DNA of 35,148 bases, from the NCBI RefSeq assembly GCF_004519315.1, contig NZ_SOZE01000049.1, forward strand, positions 1 to 35,148. Reading direction: 5' to 3'. Position numbers and translations under genes: made by a program. The stretch comes from Mucilaginibacter psychrotolerans. GTDB lineage: Bacteria > Bacteroidota > Bacteroidia > Sphingobacteriales > Sphingobacteriaceae. Shown here in pieces: positions 31,994 to 35,148 of the stretch (the first letter of the stretch is position 1; each line of letters begins with the position of its first letter). The notes under the pieces are model-generated. The model made no database searches, was not told where the DNA came from, and saw only the letters and a program-made list of their open reading frames with translations.

Positions 31994-34603
31994 CTAACGG
32001 ATGATTGTAAGCCAGCCGGACAAGTTTTTGGGGCGCTTTTTACTATATTTTAGCATGTAATAATATACCCCAGCCGGCATTGGTTGTCCTTTTGAAGTGC
32101 CGTCCCAAGATGGTATCCCGGATTCGCTGATGCGGCTACCATATCGGTTGAATATAGTTAAAGAAATATTCGTTTCTTTTTCTAACCCTCCGATTGTCCA
32201 CAGGTCATTGATGCCATCCCCATTCGGGGTAAATGTGTTTGGTACAATTAGCTCGTTACAAACACTCTTTATTAAAAAAGTTATCGTCTTTGTGCAGCCG
32301 GAAATATCTTTAACCGTTAAACTATATGTGCCAGCCTGGTTTACATCTATATAATTTAATTTAGACCTTACGCCATTCCATGTATAATAAGCAAAACCAT
32401 CCTCTGCTATAATTCTCCTGACTTCCTGATTTAAGGTGCACAATACTGTATCGGGGATCGTTGCTAACGATAGTGCTGGTTGCACCACCACATCAATGGC
32501 GGCCGGAGCCGAAGGGCAGCCGGATAAATCTGTCACGACGACCTCGTAGTGCCCTGTACGGCTCACCTCAATGGTCGGCGTAGTTGCGCCGTTCGACCAT
32601 TGATAAGATGACGCGGCCGGAAGGGTGCTTAGTGTTACCGTTTCGCCATAACAAATAGTCGCACTTTTGCTGAGCTGAATTTTTACTTGTAAGGGTTCCG
32701 AGAACGTAATCGTGAGTTCTTTTGACTTTTTAGAGCAGTTTTGGTTTGAGACTTCAATGGCATACCGCCCTGATATACCGATAGCGAGCGTGTTTTTTGT
32801 CTCACCCGGTATTGGCGCCCCATTTAAAAACCATTTAACCGAATAACCGGCCGTCGTAGTGGCAGATAACAGCGCAATGTCTCCCCTACAAAAATTTGAT
32901 TGTGCAGAACTAACCACAGGTTCCTCCAATTGGGTGATTTCGACGTGCACGATTTTCGACGGTTGGTATGTTCCTACACAATTACTCACCAATACCGAAT
33001 AGTCGCCCGTTGTTGAAACAGTCAGCTCATTACTGTGTTGACCCAGTATTTCTCCGTCGTCCTTCATCCATTTATAAGTGTAACCGGCCACGGATGGCGT
33101 GGAAAGCATTGTGCTTTCGTTTTCGCACAATTCAATTTTATCAGGATAATCAAATTGAACTATTGGTTTTTCATTAAATGAAACAACCAGTTCCTTTGAG
33201 TAAAATGAAATATTTTCACATGCCGAGTAAAACAACACCCGGTATTTGCCGGGGGCATCCGCGGTAAAGTCATCTTCCACAGACCCCGAAATATCAACAC
33301 CGTCTTTCTGCCATTGTACATTTATCCCTGCTCCGGCCAGCGTATTAAGTTTTACTGAACTTCCCGGACACAAAACTATCTTGTTCGATGAGTTATCGCT
33401 TACTGCGTTGTCGAAGAAAATATTGTCGGAAAGAGGCTGCAGCGCCGTTGGGGGTAATGAATATTTAAGCTCGTACACACCAGTGGTTGTCGCTAAATAT
33501 ATTTTCTTCTCACAAAAATCAAGTGAGCCGCCCTGCTTTCCGGGAACCGTCCCGGTATTGTAACAAAAAATATCGTTGATGTGTAATCCGGCTAAGTTAG
33601 GGAGCGGGTTAAACGTTGTGATCGTTTTATTATATACGTTTTCCGCAGAAATGTACAAGCCATTGGATGTTCCCGCGATGACATATGTAAGCATAAACTG
33701 TGGGAAACCCGTTAAAAAGTTTAATTCCGCTAATTTGTTTACCTGTTGATCTGCCAAAAAGCGGTGAGCAGGTTCGACGTTGCAAGCATCTGTGTTTGCA
33801 TAGGCAAGACCTTTATCTGCAGCCCAAAATACAAACGCGCCACATCCATAATTGTTTATTGTCCGCACCGTGCTTAATGCAGTTCTTATATCATTGTTGT
33901 CCTTTGCATTAATATCGTATTCCTGTTCTCTAAGACCGAGATCAGCACAATCATACATGTGGCCGATGATGTTCGAAAACCCGTAACAACGCCCTCCGTT
34001 ATTAAACGGTACATAGTAATCGAAATAAAGTTCTTTAGAGGTGCTATTCCTTATGGTGGGTGCGGCCTCATCAAATTGAAGCCCTTCATATTGCCGATTT
34101 ACGGATTTGAACACAACTGCATCAGTCGAGTAATAAATAGTCTTTCCTGTCGTCACAACATAATTTCCGGGAATTTCCACAGTTGGCTCAAATGCAACAA
34201 CGTTTTTTTTGAATCCAAGTTGATTGACTGTGATTGAAGTAATATCTTTTTCTCCAATTCCGGAACTAACCGTTAAATGGCTTGCGATGCCATGATCTAG
34301 TTTAACTACATAGTCATTAGCAGTTGCTATCAATAGAAGATCTTTGTTTATGGAGGCAATGCCTATGAAATTATTGGTAGATATAGAGGACGCAACGTTG
34401 CTAAAATCATCCATAGTTTTATCCGGATTGATTCTTGCGACAAAGTTGTTTTCACCTAAGACCCACAATGACTGGTCAGCAGTATGTAGAACTTTAATTA
34501 TATTTTTGTTAGTAAGATACTTATCTGTGAGATGAAAATTAACCTGCGCGTAAGACGGCAATGCAATAGATAATAATATCACTAAAAAAAAACGATAAAG
34601 CAT
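31994..34603 (-). CDS. Secreted propeller/Ig-like protein with T9SS sorting domain
   Basis: This 869-residue protein starts MLYRFFLVILLSIALPSYAQ, a clear signal peptide; the ATG at 34630 would add nine residues and was not chosen. Residues about 20-395 look like a beta-propeller (repeated LWVLGENNFVARI, LLLIATANDYVVKL, IYYSTDAVVFKSV strands). Five Ig/PKD-like modules follow, each opening with a Cys-x-G/N start (VLCPGSSVKL, ELCENESTML, NFCRGDIALL, TICYGETVTL, TVLCTLNQEV). The last 85 residues are a gliding-motility-associated C-terminal domain (VPNTFTPNGDGINDLWTIGGL ... FNRYGSRISES ... PAGVYYYMLKY), the type B signal for type IX secretion. It is convergent with the toxin operon, so it is not part of it. 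Adhesion is a plausible role. Confidence 0.88.
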   Translation of the reverse strand: MLYRFFLVILLSIALPSYAQVNFHLTDKYLTNKNIIKVLHTADQSLWVLGENNFVARINPDKTMDDFSNVASSISTNNFIGIASINKDLLLIATANDYVVKLDHGIASHLTVSSGIGEKDITSITVNQLGFKKNVVAFEPTVEIPGNYVVTTGKTIYYSTDAVVFKSVNRQYEGLQFDEAAPTIRNSTSKELYFDYYVPFNNGGRCYGFSNIIGHMYDCADLGLREQEYDINAKDNNDIRTALSTVRTINNYGCGAFVFWAADKGLAYANTDACNVEPAHRFLADQQVNKLAELNFLTGFPQFMLTYVIAGTSNGLYISAENVYNKTITTFNPLPNLAGLHINDIFCYNTGTVPGKQGGSLDFCEKKIYLATTTGVYELKYSLPPTALQPLSDNIFFDNAVSDNSSNKIVLCPGSSVKLNTLAGAGINVQWQKDGVDISGSVEDDFTADAPGKYRVLFYSACENISFYSKELVVSFNEKPIVQFDYPDKIELCENESTMLSTPSVAGYTYKWMKDDGEILGQHSNELTVSTTGDYSVLVSNCVGTYQPSKIVHVEITQLEEPVVSSAQSNFCRGDIALLSATTTAGYSVKWFLNGAPIPGETKNTLAIGISGRYAIEVSNQNCSKKSKELTITFSEPLQVKIQLSKSATICYGETVTLSTLPAASSYQWSNGATTPTIEVSRTGHYEVVVTDLSGCPSAPAAIDVVVQPALSLATIPDTVLCTLNQEVRRIIAEDGFAYYTWNGVRSKLNYIDVNQAGTYSLTVKDISGCTKTITFLIKSVCNELIVPNTFTPNGDGINDLWTIGGLEKETNISLTIFNRYGSRISESGIPSWDGTSKGQPMPAGVYYYMLKYSKKRPKNLSGWLTIIR

Positions 34604-35148
34604 AGTGTAATTTAAATAAACAAAAGCCAAAAGTTTAGGTTCGCTTGTTTAACATTAGCGAAAGATACTAAAATTCAATTATATGAACAATTAACACATT
34701 GCTACAGTAACTGCTCAATTATTTTAATCAACGCCTACATTATTCGGGAATAGTTAAATGGCGAAATATTTATTTCTTGGAAACCACAGTCAATAAGCTA
34801 ATCTAAAGCCCCACCAACGCTAAGGAAAACAAAGGGGTGGATCCAGATCGCAACGGGAAAACTGAGCGATTTTTGAGTATAATAAAGCGTTTGAATTTAT
34901 TGGTGTTTGGGTGCGCAATTTAACCTTCACGCTTTAGCTGATGAGGTGTGCCCCTCTCCATAGGTCGGAGTTCTTGTCTTTGCCCTAATTAATTTATATC
35001 CCCAATCTTGTTGGTTATGAGTTTGAGATAACCTGAGTTCGATTAATAATTGAGAATAGATTTGCCAATCAAAGGAAATGTAAGTATATTTAAGTGTCTG
35101 AAATTCAAATATTTAAATACATTTCCACATGATTGACTTCAATAAAAT
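34604..35148. other. Non-coding right end of the window
   Basis: No gene-like ORF was seen in these 545 bases. The first part should hold the promoter of the T9SS protein gene. Near the end GGAAATGTA (35074-35082) and TACATTTCC (35118-35126) form a 9-bp inverted repeat whose interior is A/T-rich and partly complementary. Its role is unknown. Confidence 0.5.

Noticed and set aside
31994..34603. Immunity or accessory gene of the RHS toxin operon
   Set aside because: It is on the opposite strand and has a complete T9SS-secreted adhesin-like architecture.

Overview
The window reads as a chromosomal segment of a Bacteroidota bacterium, most likely a Sphingobacteriaceae member (Mucilaginibacter/Pedobacter-like). 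Support comes from the fused aspartokinase-homoserine dehydrogenase, DUF4468 and DUF4920 proteins, paired RHS proteins with a DUF6443-like segment, a gliding-motility/type IX secretion C-terminal domain, TAnnTTTG-type promoter boxes and the lack of Shine-Dalgarno sequences. The genus is inference; no rRNA or tRNA was seen.

Left half (1 to about 16.1 kb) is core genome. A minus-strand threonine operon reads thr leader peptide, thrA (aspartokinase/homoserine dehydrogenase), thrB, thrC and a small lipoprotein gene. It is preceded by a complete transcription attenuator: a 21-residue leader with nine consecutive Thr/Ile codons, an antiterminator segment at the leader stop, and a 12-bp terminator just before thrA. 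Housekeeping genes follow: rsgA, dtd, a MazG-like pyrophosphohydrolase, a DUF4349 lipoprotein, a ComB-family protein, gcvT, a GT4 glycosyltransferase, rnhB and a DUF4920 protein. This half is full of intergenic palindromes of several unrelated families. Some supply stop codons and one appears to have entered the thrB reading frame. A GxxExxY gene sits between a 60-bp tandem array and inverted copies of the same repeat.

Right half (about 16.15 kb to the end) looks like an accessory island. It starts with paired TATTTTAG dyads and a tyrosine recombinase, then a membrane protein and a serine recombinase. Next is a compact putative RiPP locus: a 64-residue precursor ending in YGDCSN, with a second YGDCSN 26 residues upstream, and a radical SAM/SPASM enzyme with an apparent N-terminal PqqD-like recognition domain. 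A four-gene RHS operon follows: a 1345-residue RHS/SpvB-like protein, a small secreted helical protein, a 1705-residue NHL/PPC/RHS protein ending in a putative HExxH toxin domain, and a lipoprotein 3 bp downstream that is the obvious immunity candidate. A convergent gene for a secreted propeller/Ig-like protein with a T9SS sorting domain closes the coding part; the last 0.5 kb holds no recognised gene.

The observations most worth following are the YGDCSN precursor/radical SAM pair, the HExxH RHS toxin with its lipoprotein partner, the Bacteroidota thr attenuator, and the repeat-flanked GxxExxY unit.
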